Shown piece after piece: positions 32,625-39,353 of a DNA stretch of 40,275 nucleotides (its first letter is position 1; every line of letters starts with the position of its first letter). The stretch lies in the NCBI GenBank assembly GCA_014649555.1, contig BMTG01000027.1:1-40275 (forward strand), read 5' to 3'. Below the pieces are notes generated by a model, which saw only the letters and a list, made by a program, of their open reading frames with translations, was not told where the DNA came from and did not search any database. The DNA comes from Streptomyces globisporus. Its GTDB lineage: Bacteria > Actinomycetota > Actinomycetes > Streptomycetales > Streptomycetaceae. The translations under genes and the position numbers were made by a program.

Positions 32625-33071
32625 TCAGTCGCCGAAGGTGCAGGTTCCGGCGCGTGATCCGCAGCCGCGGGAGGCGATAGTGGCGCCCTGGGTAATGAGG
32701 TCGTCGTGCTGGCCGTACTCGCGCCACCACCGGGCGCCAGAGTCCCAAGCGCTCTCGCCGACGATGAACCCCCGGAAGTCCCCGCCGTCATGAGTGCGGT
32801 ACAGACCGAGTCCGCTGGAGAGGTCCTGGCCCATATCGGGGCGAGCGGTCAGCACAGACTCGAAGACGGTTCGGACCGTGGTGGCGGTCCACGAGTCCGC
32901 GGGGTGAGGGAAGGACCGGAAGTATGCGCCCCGGGCGTTAGGGTCGATCCCCTCGCGCGATGCCGCGTTGAGCCGCCGGGCGATTTCGTCAGGAACGATC
33001 GCGTACAGGCGGCCGAAGTTGTCGGCTGTCACGGTTACATCGCTGGCGCTGAGCACGGGTGTACGAGCCAT
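32625..33071 (-). CDS. Hypothetical protein of the leader regulon
   Basis: 148 aa from ATG 33071, with AGGAG upstream. The first part has VTVTADNFGRLYAIVPDEIARRL, followed by FRSFPHPADSWTATTVRTVF and GLGLYRTHDGGDFRGFIVGE, with a Cys near the end (GCGSRAGTC). It appears soluble. Function unknown. It is followed by a strong terminator, so it is probably a single-gene unit. Confidence 0.65.
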   Translation of the reverse strand: MARTPVLSASDVTVTADNFGRLYAIVPDEIARRLNAASREGIDPNARGAYFRSFPHPADSWTATTVRTVFESVLTARPDMGQDLSSGLGLYRTHDGGDFRGFIVGESAWDSGARWWREYGQHDDLITQGATIASRGCGSRAGTCTFGD

Positions 33072-33103
33072 CGCGGAGCACTCCTTGAGTGTGTTGGGTC
33101 TGC

Positions 33104-33154
33104 GGTTCGGTGCCGTGAGGGGGCCAACCCTCGCTGACAGTTAGAATTCTACCA
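33104..33154 (-). promoter_or_regulatory. Regulon promoter and leader for the gene at 32625-33071
   Basis: The minus strand has TGGTAGAATTCTAACTGTCA (33135-33154), stem GAGGG/CCCTC (33117-33132) with loop TTGGCC, then CCGAACC (33104-33110). Confidence 0.78.
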
Positions 33155-33164
33155 CGGTAGAGCC

Positions 33165-33365
33165 CTACAGGCTCCACAAAGACACCTGTCGATACGACAG
33201 CGGCAATTCCGTCTGCCCGGGAATGGGCTCATCTCCAGCGTCCGGAAGCTGCCCACGCTTGCGGCGGGTGGCCCTCCGCTGAGGCGCTGACGCCCCCGCC
33301 TCGGAGTGACTGGCGGCGTCCTGCTCATCAGTTGCCGGAGAGCGCTGTGCTTCGGGGTTGGACAT
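33165..33365 (-). CDS. Small hydrophilic hypothetical protein
   Basis: 66 aa from ATG 33365, with GGAG four bases upstream. It is very charged, with an Arg/Lys block (RRATRRKRG) and an ending GQTELPLSYRQVSLWSL. The GQTELPL-type ending is common in small actinobacterial element proteins. It lies 31 bp past the metalloprotease gene, so it may be its last operon member. TTGGCC occurs in its leader without a clear stem. Confidence 0.5.
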   Translation of the reverse strand: MSNPEAQRSPATDEQDAASHSEAGASAPQRRATRRKRGQLPDAGDEPIPGQTELPLSYRQVSLWSL

Positions 33366-33396
33366 CCTTCTCCATCAGTCGGCGAAACGGGGCCAA

Positions 33397-34185
33397 TCAA
33401 GAGGGGCGTACATCGCCCATCCACACGGAACCGCCTTCCCGGTCCAAGCGCTGCTGCTCCTCCCGGGCCCCCGGCAACGCCCGCTCGGCCATGCGCCAGA
33501 ACTCCCGGCCGTGCGGCGCTCCGGCCGGCCGTGCGGCATGAGCCAGCTCATGCGCGAGGACGTACCGCGCGAGCGGCGCAGGGAGCTGCAACGTCTGCCA
33601 CGCGAGCGTTACCCGGTGCCTGGCTGGCTCGTACTTCCCCCACCGCTTCCGCCCGATGTCCGCCGCGCGCAGCACTGGCAAGGGCGTTCCCGGGCGGACG
33701 ATCCGCGACCACAGGGCCGGGGCCTCCCGCTGCGCCCACTCGGTCCCCTCGGCGCAGTACCAGCGAATGAGGGGGCGCGCGCCCTCGCGGGCCAAGAGGG
33801 CCCGGCCCGCGTGCATCCACCACCCGTGACCATCCTGGACGCGCACCACCGGGCCATGCCCGTCGAGGAGGCGCAGCCGCGCCGGGCGGCCCAGCCACGT
33901 GAAGCCCTGCCCGTTCACGAGGTCGACGACTTGGAAGTCGGGGGCGAACTCCCGGGCTCGGTTCACGTTCGACGCGATCCGATCCCGCATCCGGCCCAGC
34001 GCGGTCAGGGTGTCCTCGGGTGAGGCGGTCACCGGAACCGCGATCGACAGGACTTCCCCGCCTGGCTCCACGGTCACGCCGAACGACCGGCGGCGGCTGA
34101 CGCGCACCCGCAGAGTGAACCCGTCGAACAGCCCGGATGCCGCGATGGCCGCGTGGTATCGCTCTGATTCGGCGGTGTTACTCAT
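33397..34185 (-). CDS. YgjP/SprT-like zinc metalloprotease
   Basis: 262 aa from ATG 34185, overlapping the upstream stop (ATGA), with GAGGAGG upstream. The C-terminal third holds HELAH as the HExxH zinc site, followed by PHGREFWRMAERALPG with a third His, and WGKYEPARHRVTLAWQTLQL. This is the YgjP/SprT layout. The N-terminal part (TLRVRVSRRRSFGVTVEPGG) resembles the strand repeats before the active site in YgjP-like proteins. The frame further upstream reads unlike protein and is rejected. Its target is unknown. Confidence 0.8.
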   Translation of the reverse strand: MSNTAESERYHAAIAASGLFDGFTLRVRVSRRRSFGVTVEPGGEVLSIAVPVTASPEDTLTALGRMRDRIASNVNRAREFAPDFQVVDLVNGQGFTWLGRPARLRLLDGHGPVVRVQDGHGWWMHAGRALLAREGARPLIRWYCAEGTEWAQREAPALWSRIVRPGTPLPVLRAADIGRKRWGKYEPARHRVTLAWQTLQLPAPLARYVLAHELAHAARPAGAPHGREFWRMAERALPGAREEQQRLDREGGSVWMGDVRPS

Positions 34186-34727
34186 CGTCCGGCCTCCTCG
34201 TTCAGGTCGACGGTCATGAGGGTTTCGCCGCCGTGGGGAGCTACGTCCAGGACCGGCGGCCACGTATCCCGCTCGGCGTAGGACCGGAGCTGCTGGTACG
34301 CCTGTTGGGCGGCCTCGCGGGGGCTGTCCGCCTCGAACTCCGCTTTCCATGTGACAGTCCACTCGCGGGCCGGGCCCGGTGGCACGGGGCGGCAGCGCGG
34401 CACTACCAAAATCCACGCGTCCAGGTCGACGACGTAACCGTCTCCCTCCGCCTCGCAGAGCTGCACACGCCCGCCCTCTGCGGGGATCGGGTCGGCAGTG
34501 AACGCGTATCCCCAGTAACCGCGCAGCCGCTCCAGCGGCCCCGACCGGTCGGCGTAGCGGGCAGAGTCCAGGGTGCCGACCCATCGGTCTCCGGGGCGCA
34601 CGTCCCGGGCGCGGAGAGGTCGCACGGCGGCCTGGTCCGGCGAGCCGTACAGGCTGTGCCAAGGGGGCAGCGCGGGCACGGTCACACGGGACACCGTGGG
34701 GTCGAGGTCGAAGAACACATGGGGCAT
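34182..34727 (-). CDS. Hypothetical protein upstream of the metalloprotease
   Basis: 181 aa from ATG 34727, with GGAGG eight bases upstream. It has VFFDLDPTVSRVTVPAL, a central RGYWGYAFTADPIPAEGG, then VVDLDAWILVVPR and a DSPREAAQQAYQQLRSYAER helix followed by VLDVAPHGGETLMTVDL. It overlaps the protease gene by 4 bp, so the two are co-translated. Function unknown. Confidence 0.65.
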   Translation of the reverse strand: MPHVFFDLDPTVSRVTVPALPPWHSLYGSPDQAAVRPLRARDVRPGDRWVGTLDSARYADRSGPLERLRGYWGYAFTADPIPAEGGRVQLCEAEGDGYVVDLDAWILVVPRCRPVPPGPAREWTVTWKAEFEADSPREAAQQAYQQLRSYAERDTWPPVLDVAPHGGETLMTVDLNEEAGR

Positions 34728-34750
34728 AGGTCGGGCCTCCAGGGTCGACG

Positions 34751-34780
34751 GGCCGGGGCGCAGCAGGGCGCGCCCCGGCC
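34751..34780. repeat. Hairpin in the leader of the gene at 34182-34727
   Basis: GGCCGGGGCGC (34751-34761) pairs with GCGCCCCGGCC (34770-34780). It has no TTGGCC loop, so it is not the shared leader. Confidence 0.5.
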
Positions 34781-34791
34781 GGCGGGTGGCG

Positions 34792-34938
34792 TCAGTCACT
34801 GAGGGTGTCCGGGCGGCGGGCGGCGGCCGTCTCGCTGACCTCGCGGACGGTGGCCATGACCGTCTCGGCTTGCTCCGGGGTGAGGCGCTCCGCCCCTTCC
34901 CGGGGGCCTTCCCCCCGGCCGTAGCGCCGGACGGTCAG
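34792..34938 (-). pseudogene. Broken small ORF, 48 codons without a start
   Basis: The minus-strand frame reads LTVRRYGRGEGPREGAERL, then TPEQAETVMATVREVSE and a Pro-Thr end before TGA at 34792-34794. It looks like protein but is preceded in frame by TAG with no ATG/GTG/TTG and no ribosome-binding site. A nine-base C run lies just upstream (34960-34968), a typical slippage site. It is either the tail of a frameshifted gene or a coincidental frame. Confidence 0.35.
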
Positions 34939-34973
34939 CTACGACTCGGATACGTGAGCGGGGGGGGGCCGGA

Positions 34974-34996
34974 CCCGGGTGCCTTGGGCACCCGGG
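34974..34996. terminator. Terminator hairpin after the gene at 35006
   Basis: CCCGGGTGCC (34974-34983) pairs with GGCACCCGGG (34987-34996), loop TTG. Confidence 0.55.
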
Positions 34997-35005
34997 CCGG
35001 GGTGC

Positions 35006-35443
35006 TCAGGCCTCGTTGGCCTGCCGGATCGTGATCACGGGCTCGCCCTCGTCGCCGGGTCCAATGGAGCAATGGACCTGCACCAGCCGGGCCTTGACGG
35101 CACGACCGCCGCGGGGGACGCGGTAGAGCTCGGCAAGAAACTCGGTGGCGAATCCCCGGCGGGCCCGGGCCGCCGTCATGAACAGGACGTCCCACAACCG
35201 GCCCGTCTCGTCCTGCGGAACCTGCCTGGCGGTGTCCTCGTCACTCCATGCCACGCAGTCGTCCCACGCGGCGCGACTGATCGCGACGGGGGCGCGCCAA
35301 CCGGCCTCGGACGCGATGCCCGGCTCCACGGCGACGAGTGCGCCTTCTGCGATCGCCTGGGCGCGGGACGGGGCCGACCGCATGGCGTCCTCGCTGACCG
35401 ACAGGTCCCTGTCGATACGGCTCAAGATCCCGGGGTCCGTCAC
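35006..35443 (-). CDS. Hypothetical protein of the leader regulon
   Basis: 145 aa from GTG 35443, with AAAGGAGAG upstream; the longer frame to 35485 overlaps the leader. It has SRAQAIAEGALVAVEPGIAS, then RAAWDDCVAWSDEDTARQV, FATEFLAELYRVPRGGRAV and a final HCSIGPGDEGEPVITIRQ. It appears soluble and acidic at the end. Function unknown. Confidence 0.65.
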   Translation of the reverse strand: MTDPGILSRIDRDLSVSEDAMRSAPSRAQAIAEGALVAVEPGIASEAGWRAPVAISRAAWDDCVAWSDEDTARQVPQDETGRLWDVLFMTAARARRGFATEFLAELYRVPRGGRAVKARLVQVHCSIGPGDEGEPVITIRQANEA

Positions 35444-35459
35444 GTGCTCTCCTTTGTGC

Positions 35460-35520
35460 GGTTCGGACGTCGCGGGAGGGGCCAACCTCCCGCGACTTGC
35501 TGACAGTTAAAATTCTACCA
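35460..35520 (-). promoter_or_regulatory. Regulon promoter and leader for the gene at 35006-35443
   Basis: The minus strand has TGGTAGAATTTTAACTGTCA (35501-35520), a 10-bp stem GTCGCGGGAG/CTCCCGCGAC (35469-35496) enclosing GTTGGCCC, then CCGAACC (35460-35466). Confidence 0.78.
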
Positions 35521-35524
35521 TGAA

Positions 35525-36187
35525 TCATGCAGGTTTCTGGCTAAGATGCACCACGTAACGCCCGTCATCCAGAGCACCGCTCCTCCCGGACTCCCGACCG
35601 GCCCTCACCAGCACCTGCTCCGCCCTCGCCTTCCGGTGCACCCTGAACACCCAGTCACGAATCCGCTCCGCGCTCTCCAGAGCCGCGACGGTCCCGGCGT
35701 GAGGCACCCCCCGCGCCCGGTCGGCGAGGCGGCACACCTCCGCCGAAACCTCCGAGTGCGCGTGCTCAATAGCTGAGTACGCACCCCGACACCGCGTAAT
35801 CCGACTCCAAGCGCAGCCGCCTGCCTCCTGCTCCAGCACGGCGAGCGCGACCCTCGGCCACCGCTCCGCACCCTGCGCAGGCTCGAAATGTGCATCAACC
35901 CAGCACGCGACCCGATGGTCGTGCAAAACATCGAACGGATGCGGCGTCTGGGGGGAGGGAACGGGCGCACCCGAATGCGCCCGAAGCTGCTCCGCGAATC
36001 CGGCAACGGTCGGCGGCTCCTGCGTGCGTTCCAGCCGCACCAGATGAGCGACGATCCGGGGCAGCTGCCAGGCAGGCGAACCGTACGGGGCGCTGGGCAT
36101 CGCCCAGCAACCACGCTCCGTACCAGTGCTGTCGGAGACCGACACCCGCAGCACGAACAGAGACGGGGAGACGACAGACAGACGCAT
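35525..36187 (-). CDS. Hypothetical protein with a complex leader
   Basis: 220 aa from ATG 36187, with GGAGCTGTCTCGT upstream. It has a beta-rich start (LSVVSPSLFVLRVSVSDS), WQLPRIVAHLVRLERTQ, HDHRVACWVDAHFEP, an IEHAHSEVSAEVCRLADRAR helix and a Lys/Arg-rich end. The stop comes 5 bp before the promoter of the next gene (35520), so transcripts are close. Its ~190-base leader holds the TTGGCC/CCGAACC module in a special form. Function unknown. Confidence 0.6.
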   Translation of the reverse strand: MRLSVVSPSLFVLRVSVSDSTGTERGCWAMPSAPYGSPAWQLPRIVAHLVRLERTQEPPTVAGFAEQLRAHSGAPVPSPQTPHPFDVLHDHRVACWVDAHFEPAQGAERWPRVALAVLEQEAGGCAWSRITRCRGAYSAIEHAHSEVSAEVCRLADRARGVPHAGTVAALESAERIRDWVFRVHRKARAEQVLVRAGRESGRSGALDDGRYVVHLSQKPA

Positions 36188-36219
36188 ACGAGACAGCTCC
36201 AGATAGAGAGGGCCGGGCG

Positions 36220-36249
36220 GTGCCCGCTCCGGCCGGCCGGAGCGGGCAC
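36220..36249. repeat. Perfect 30-bp palindrome in the leader
   Basis: GTGCCCGCTCCGGCC (36220-36234) is the exact reverse complement of 36235-36249. It could act as an attenuator or terminator between the leader module and the start at 36187. Confidence 0.6.
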
Positions 36250-36276
36250 CCAGCGGCCGGCCGGGCGCGGTACCCT

Positions 36277-36304
36277 GAACGAGTCACGACTCACGGACTC
36301 GTTC
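36277..36304. repeat. Inverted repeat in the leader
   Basis: GAACGAGTC (36277-36285) pairs with GACTCGTTC (36296-36304), loop of 10. Confidence 0.5.
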
Positions 36305-36314
36305 GGTGTGTTGT

Positions 36315-36382
36315 GGTTCGGAAAGGTCCGGCGGTTGGGCCAACCGCGCAAGCGGTCCGCTTCGGCGGACAACCGCCGGACC
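36315..36382 (-). promoter_or_regulatory. Leader module with two exclusive folds
   Basis: On the minus strand GGTCCGGCGGTT (36371-36382) pairs with AACCGCCGGACC (36325-36336), 12 bp perfect. Inside, GTCCGC-CGAA-GCGGAC forms a stable tetraloop hairpin. GCGGTT-GGCCC-AACCGC (36331-36347) uses the same AACCGC strand, so it excludes the outer stem. GGTTGGCC and downstream CCGAACC (36315-36321) are conserved. No promoter of the shared type is seen. Confidence 0.55.
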
Positions 36383-36410
36383 ACCCCCTACAACCGGCAG
36401 CGGCTGGGGC

Positions 36411-36599
36411 CTAGGCCTCCCAGATATAGCCATGAGGCTTCTCGTACGGGCGGCAGTGATCCGACATGCGGCCCAGTGCGTTGTAGGTGCAGTCGGGGTG
36501 ACACTTCTCCTCCGGCTCGTACTGGTAGCAGCCGCAATCGCACAGACACGCTCGGCATTCGCAGTGGGAACCGTGGCGGGGAAGCGAACGAGCAGACAA
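36411..36599 (-). CDS. Small cysteine-rich protein
   Basis: 62 aa from TTG 36599, with GGAGGGTCC eight bases upstream, an uncommon start supported by that site. A dense cluster CECRACLCDCGCYQYEPEEKC then HPDC (residues ~13-38) gives eight cysteines with His, well placed for metal clusters or disulfides. It lies between ParB and the complex leader. No family was recognised. A small metal-binding regulator is possible. Confidence 0.55.
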   Translation of the reverse strand: MSARSLPRHGSHCECRACLCDCGCYQYEPEEKCHPDCTYNALGRMSDHCRPYEKPHGYIWEA

Positions 36600-36664
36600 G
36601 AGGACCCTCCAACAGCGGTGACGGGCGGCAGTAGCTAGGCGGGCGGGCTCACCGCGCGCGGAGC

Positions 36665-36691
36665 GGCGCAGGGCCGTTCAGGCCCTGCGCC
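36665..36691. terminator. Terminator hairpin after parB
   Basis: GGCGCAGGGCC (36665-36675) pairs with GGCCCTGCGCC (36681-36691), 11 bp, loop GTTCA. It follows the stop at 36701. Confidence 0.65.
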
Positions 36692-36700
36692 ACTTGCGTT

Positions 36701-38383
36701 CTAGCGGCGGGTGTCGGCCTCGGGCTCGGCCTGGGCGTTGGGCTCGGGCTCGGCGTCGGCCTCGGGCTCGGCGTCGGGCTCGGGCTCGGCGTCGGGCTCG
36801 GCGTCGGCCTGGGCGTCGGCGTCGGCCTCGGCGTCGGCCTCGGCGTCGGCCTGGGCGTCGGCCTGGGCGTCGGCGTCGGCCTCGGCGTCGGCCTCGGCGT
36901 CGGCGTCGGCCTCGGCGTCGGCGTCGGCGTCCGGCTTCTGGCGCTTGGCGAACGCCTCGATCACGCCGCGCTCGTGATCAGAGAGGGTGTAGCCCTCGGC
37001 GGCCAGGAACTCAAGCCACTGGATGTCGTCGGCCGTCGGGTTCGCCCATGCCTTGTCGCCCATGGCGGACTCGTACGCGGCCGCAACCTGCGCCAGCAAC
37101 AACTGGGGACGGCGTGCCTTGCCCGTCCGCTGAATCGCCTTCGCGAAAGGCTCACTGCCCTTCTCCGGCGTGGCTCCGGCGAACGCGCCCACCATGGCCG
37201 CAGCCTTGTCACCGGTCTTGTTCAGGAACCGGCGGTAAACGTCTGAGCCGTTCACCACCGTAGAAAGGATCAGCAACCATCCCCCGTCCGACACCGACTT
37301 GCCCTTGCACAGCTCCGCAATGAACGAATGACGGACTTCACGCGCTGCCCTTGCAGCGCGGTTCTGCTCGATCACGGTCTTCCGGTACTTGCGCTCCTCC
37401 TCCTTGGCGCGCGTCTCCTCCTCGACGGTCGGCCCGTCACTGGCGCGGTGCCCGTACTCCTGCGGGCGGGTGCAGAAGTAGATGGGGTTCATTTCGTCGT
37501 CCAGCCATGCCGCGTGCCCGGCGCACGCCGCGCTGTGAGCCTCCGGCGTGAGGGCGCGCCCGGTCGCCGTGGTGAGCTCCGACAACGCCCGTGCGTCATC
37601 GTGCCAGCGGGGGCGGGGCAGAACCTTGACGCCCGCCTCTTCGAGGGCTTGCGTTGCGGCCGCGACCTTCCGGGCCTCGTCCTGACGCTGGCGCAGTGCA
37701 GCCAACGCGTGCTTCCAGTGGCCGTTGCCCTTGCGTGCTTCCTGATCCTGCCTCTTGGCGCGGGCCAGCGTCTCCGCTGCGCCGTTGACCTCTTCGACTT
37801 CCTGAAGGTCGGCAAGCTCGATGAGATCGAACCCGTACCGGTCCCCGTCCTGCATGCCCTCCGGGGACAGTTCGGCCGCCCTCTTGGCGGCCTTCAACTG
37901 CTCGCGCTTGATTCCCAGAATGGCGGCCGCGCGCCGACGCTCCGTCTCCGACGTCCCGATCAGTTCGAGCTGCGCGGCCCCTTTCACCTGGTCGTGGTGC
38001 GTCATCCGAACACGCTGCGTGTTCTCGACCAGAGAGAGAAGCAACGCCTCATGATCGGCGTCGGTGAGGCTGGCGCGAACGAACGCAGGGATGGGACGCC
38101 AGGGCTTGCCCTTCGTGGTGGCCTTCTTCTTGGCGGCGAGCGCGGCAAGCCAACGCCGTTGACCCTTGAACACGCCGTAGCGGCCGTCGTCCAGCGGCCG
38201 CACACTGATGGGCTCCTGGACGCCGATGCGCTCGACGGACGCCAAAAGCCCGGCGTCCGGCTTGACGTTCTGGGTCCGCGCGTTTCGCTCGTCCAGTACC
38301 ACCATCTCAGGGTCAAGCTCGACCAGTTCGCCCAAGTCGCTCAGAACGCCGAGCGGCTCTACCGGAGTGTTCTTCGTGTTCAC
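36701..38383 (-). CDS. ParB-family protein with acidic repeat tail
   Basis: 560 aa from GTG 38383, with GAAGGGAACC upstream; the frame to 38521 is rejected because it runs through the leader. Residues ~25-190 form the ParB core: [29 protein letters not shown] (GQRRW in place of GERRxR), [10 protein letters not shown], then an HTH region with [21 protein letters not shown] long middle contains [20 protein letters not shown]. The last ~75 residues are repeats of AD/AE, with some EP. ParB CTPases bind parS and load partition complexes. No ParA gene is in the window. Confidence 0.8.
   Translation of the reverse strand: MNTKNTPVEPLGVLSDLGELVELDPEMVVLDERNARTQNVKPDAGLLASVERIGVQEPISVRPLDDGRYGVFKGQRRWLAALAAKKKATTKGKPWRPIPAFVRASLTDADHEALLLSLVENTQRVRMTHHDQVKGAAQLELIGTSETERRRAAAILGIKREQLKAAKRAAELSPEGMQDGDRYGFDLIELADLQEVEEVNGAAETLARAKRQDQEARKGNGHWKHALAALRQRQDEARKVAAATQALEEAGVKVLPRPRWHDDARALSELTTATGRALTPEAHSAACAGHAAWLDDEMNPIYFCTRPQEYGHRASDGPTVEEETRAKEEERKYRKTVIEQNRAARAAREVRHSFIAELCKGKSVSDGGWLLILSTVVNGSDVYRRFLNKTGDKAAAMVGAFAGATPEKGSEPFAKAIQRTGKARRPQLLLAQVAAAYESAMGDKAWANPTADDIQWLEFLAAEGYTLSDHERGVIEAFAKRQKPDADADAEADADAEADAEADADAQADAQADAEADAEADADAQADAEPDAEPEPDAEPEADAEPEPNAQAEPEADTRR
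36714..36931. repeat. Hexanucleotide tandem repeat coding the acidic ParB tail
   Basis: Nearly continuous GCGTCG/GCCTCG/GGCTCG units over ~218 bp. They are read on the minus strand as Ala-Asp/Ala-Glu, with Glu-Pro near the end. Such arrays often change copy number by slippage. Confidence 0.8.
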
Positions 38384-38406
38384 GATGGTTCCCTTCAGTG
38401 ATGTGT

Positions 38407-38449
38407 GATCCGGAATGCCGGGGGTGCCGGGGCCAACCGGCACCCCCGG
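38407..38449 (-). promoter_or_regulatory. Hairpin leader of parB
   Basis: A perfect 13-bp stem (38418-38430 with 38437-38449) closes loop TTGGCC, followed by CCGGATC (38407-38413), a degenerate CCGAACC that can still pair with the loop using G-U pairs. It has no own shared promoter and lies between the gene at 38457 and parB. Confidence 0.65.
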
Positions 38450-38456
38450 GAAAGGC

Positions 38457-38774
38457 TTACGCTGCGCAGTAGCACTCAGAGGGCGGAATTTCGCCGCACT
38501 GGAAATGTGCGCAGAATCCAACTGCCCGGAGAAACGGCGTGCCTCGCGGGACTCGCGGATTCACTGCAACATAGGCGACGCTCACGCCATCGCACATGAG
38601 TTCCACGTAAGCGCGTCGGTGGTACTGGTGGAAAGCGCGGATTGCTGATGAGAGTGCGGGGCTAGGATCGCCTACCCACTCACCCACTACCCTCTCTTCG
38701 CCACCGGGAAGAATTGCCACGACACCGTGATAGCTGCGCGCATTCACTTCTACGCCCGGAAACGGATAAGGCAA
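38457..38774 (-). CDS. Small hypothetical protein upstream of ParB
   Basis: 105 aa from TTG 38774, with GAGGAGAG five bases upstream. It has VEVNARSYHGVVAILPGGEE, then RVVGEWVGDPSPALSSAIRAF, FHQYHRRAYVELMCDGVSV and a C-terminal CAHFQCGEIPPSECYCAA with four Cys. It may be read with ParB from the promoter near 39334. Function unknown. Confidence 0.6.
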   Translation of the reverse strand: MPYPFPGVEVNARSYHGVVAILPGGEERVVGEWVGDPSPALSSAIRAFHQYHRRAYVELMCDGVSVAYVAVNPRVPRGTPFLRAVGFCAHFQCGEIPPSECYCAA

Positions 38775-38795
38775 GATCTCTCCTCAACTCGCTAC

Positions 38796-38828
38796 GTTGG
38801 TGGGCGGTGCACTTCACCGCCCACCAAC
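38796..38828. terminator. Strong hairpin between two leader-regulon genes
   Basis: GTTGGTGGGCGGTG (38796-38809) pairs perfectly with 38815-38828 (14 bp), loop CACTT. It follows the stop at 38838. Confidence 0.55.
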
Positions 38829-38837
38829 ACCGAACGC

Positions 38838-39266
38838 TTAGGCAGTGAGCGCGAATGCCTGCCCGTAGCGCGTGGCCGAGCTACCGCTGTGGCGCGATGC
38901 GCACTCCTCGGCGGTCAGGGCGGCCAGATCGGCGCTCCAGTCCCCCTTTTCCCACATGCGGGCTACGGTCCGGGTGCGGCGGCCCGGCGCGGGGGAATGA
39001 AGCTCGACGGTGACCGAGCTGCCGAACATCTGCATTCCGGCCCCCAGCACGGTGCTGAACGCGTCTCGCTGTGCAGGCTCCATGACGACGATCCCGCACT
39101 CGTCAGTGACGTTGATGAGCACGCGGCCCGGCACTACCTGCCCGGTGATCGCCTCGACGCGGACGGAGAGCAGATGAAGCCCCGGGCCAAGCGCGGGAAG
39201 GAGGCGGTCAAGAATCTGCCCCCCTGCGGCCATTGCAGAATTGCGGGATGCGGTAAGAGTCGACAT
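38838..39266 (-). CDS. Hypothetical protein, first gene after the telomere-proximal promoter
   Basis: 142 aa from ATG 39266, with GAGGGAG upstream. It has NSAMAAGGQILDRLLPALGP, a beta region (LHLLSVRVEAITGQVVPG, RVLINVTDECGIVVME), AQRDAFSTVLGAGMQMFG, then ARMWEKGDWSADLAALTAEE. It is soluble and function is unknown. It is the outermost complete gene seen before the chromosome or plasmid end. Confidence 0.65.
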   Translation of the reverse strand: MSTLTASRNSAMAAGGQILDRLLPALGPGLHLLSVRVEAITGQVVPGRVLINVTDECGIVVMEPAQRDAFSTVLGAGMQMFGSSVTVELHSPAPGRRTRTVARMWEKGDWSADLAALTAEECASRHSGSSATRYGQAFALTA

Positions 39267-39293
39267 GGCGTTCTCCCTCGGTGCGGTTACTGC

Positions 39294-39353
39294 GGTTCGG
39301 CGTCGGAAGGGGGGCCAACCCCTCCCGACCTGCTGACAAGTAAAACTCTACCA
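39294..39353 (-). promoter_or_regulatory. Regulon promoter and leader for the gene at 38838-39266
   Basis: The minus strand has TGGTAGAGTTTTACTTGTCA (39334-39353), an 11-bp stem with one G-T (39302-39312 with 39319-39329) closing TTGGCC, then CCGAACC (39294-39300). Confidence 0.78.

Noticed and set aside
36714-36931. Repeat array considered as CRISPR
   Set aside because: The units are uninterrupted hexamers in frame with the ParB tail. There are no spacers and no cas genes.
18307-39329. The leader hairpins considered only as transcription terminators
   Set aside because: They lie upstream of genes between promoter and ribosome-binding site, share a conserved loop and a conserved downstream element, and have no T-tract. 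Terminators would not conserve the loop.
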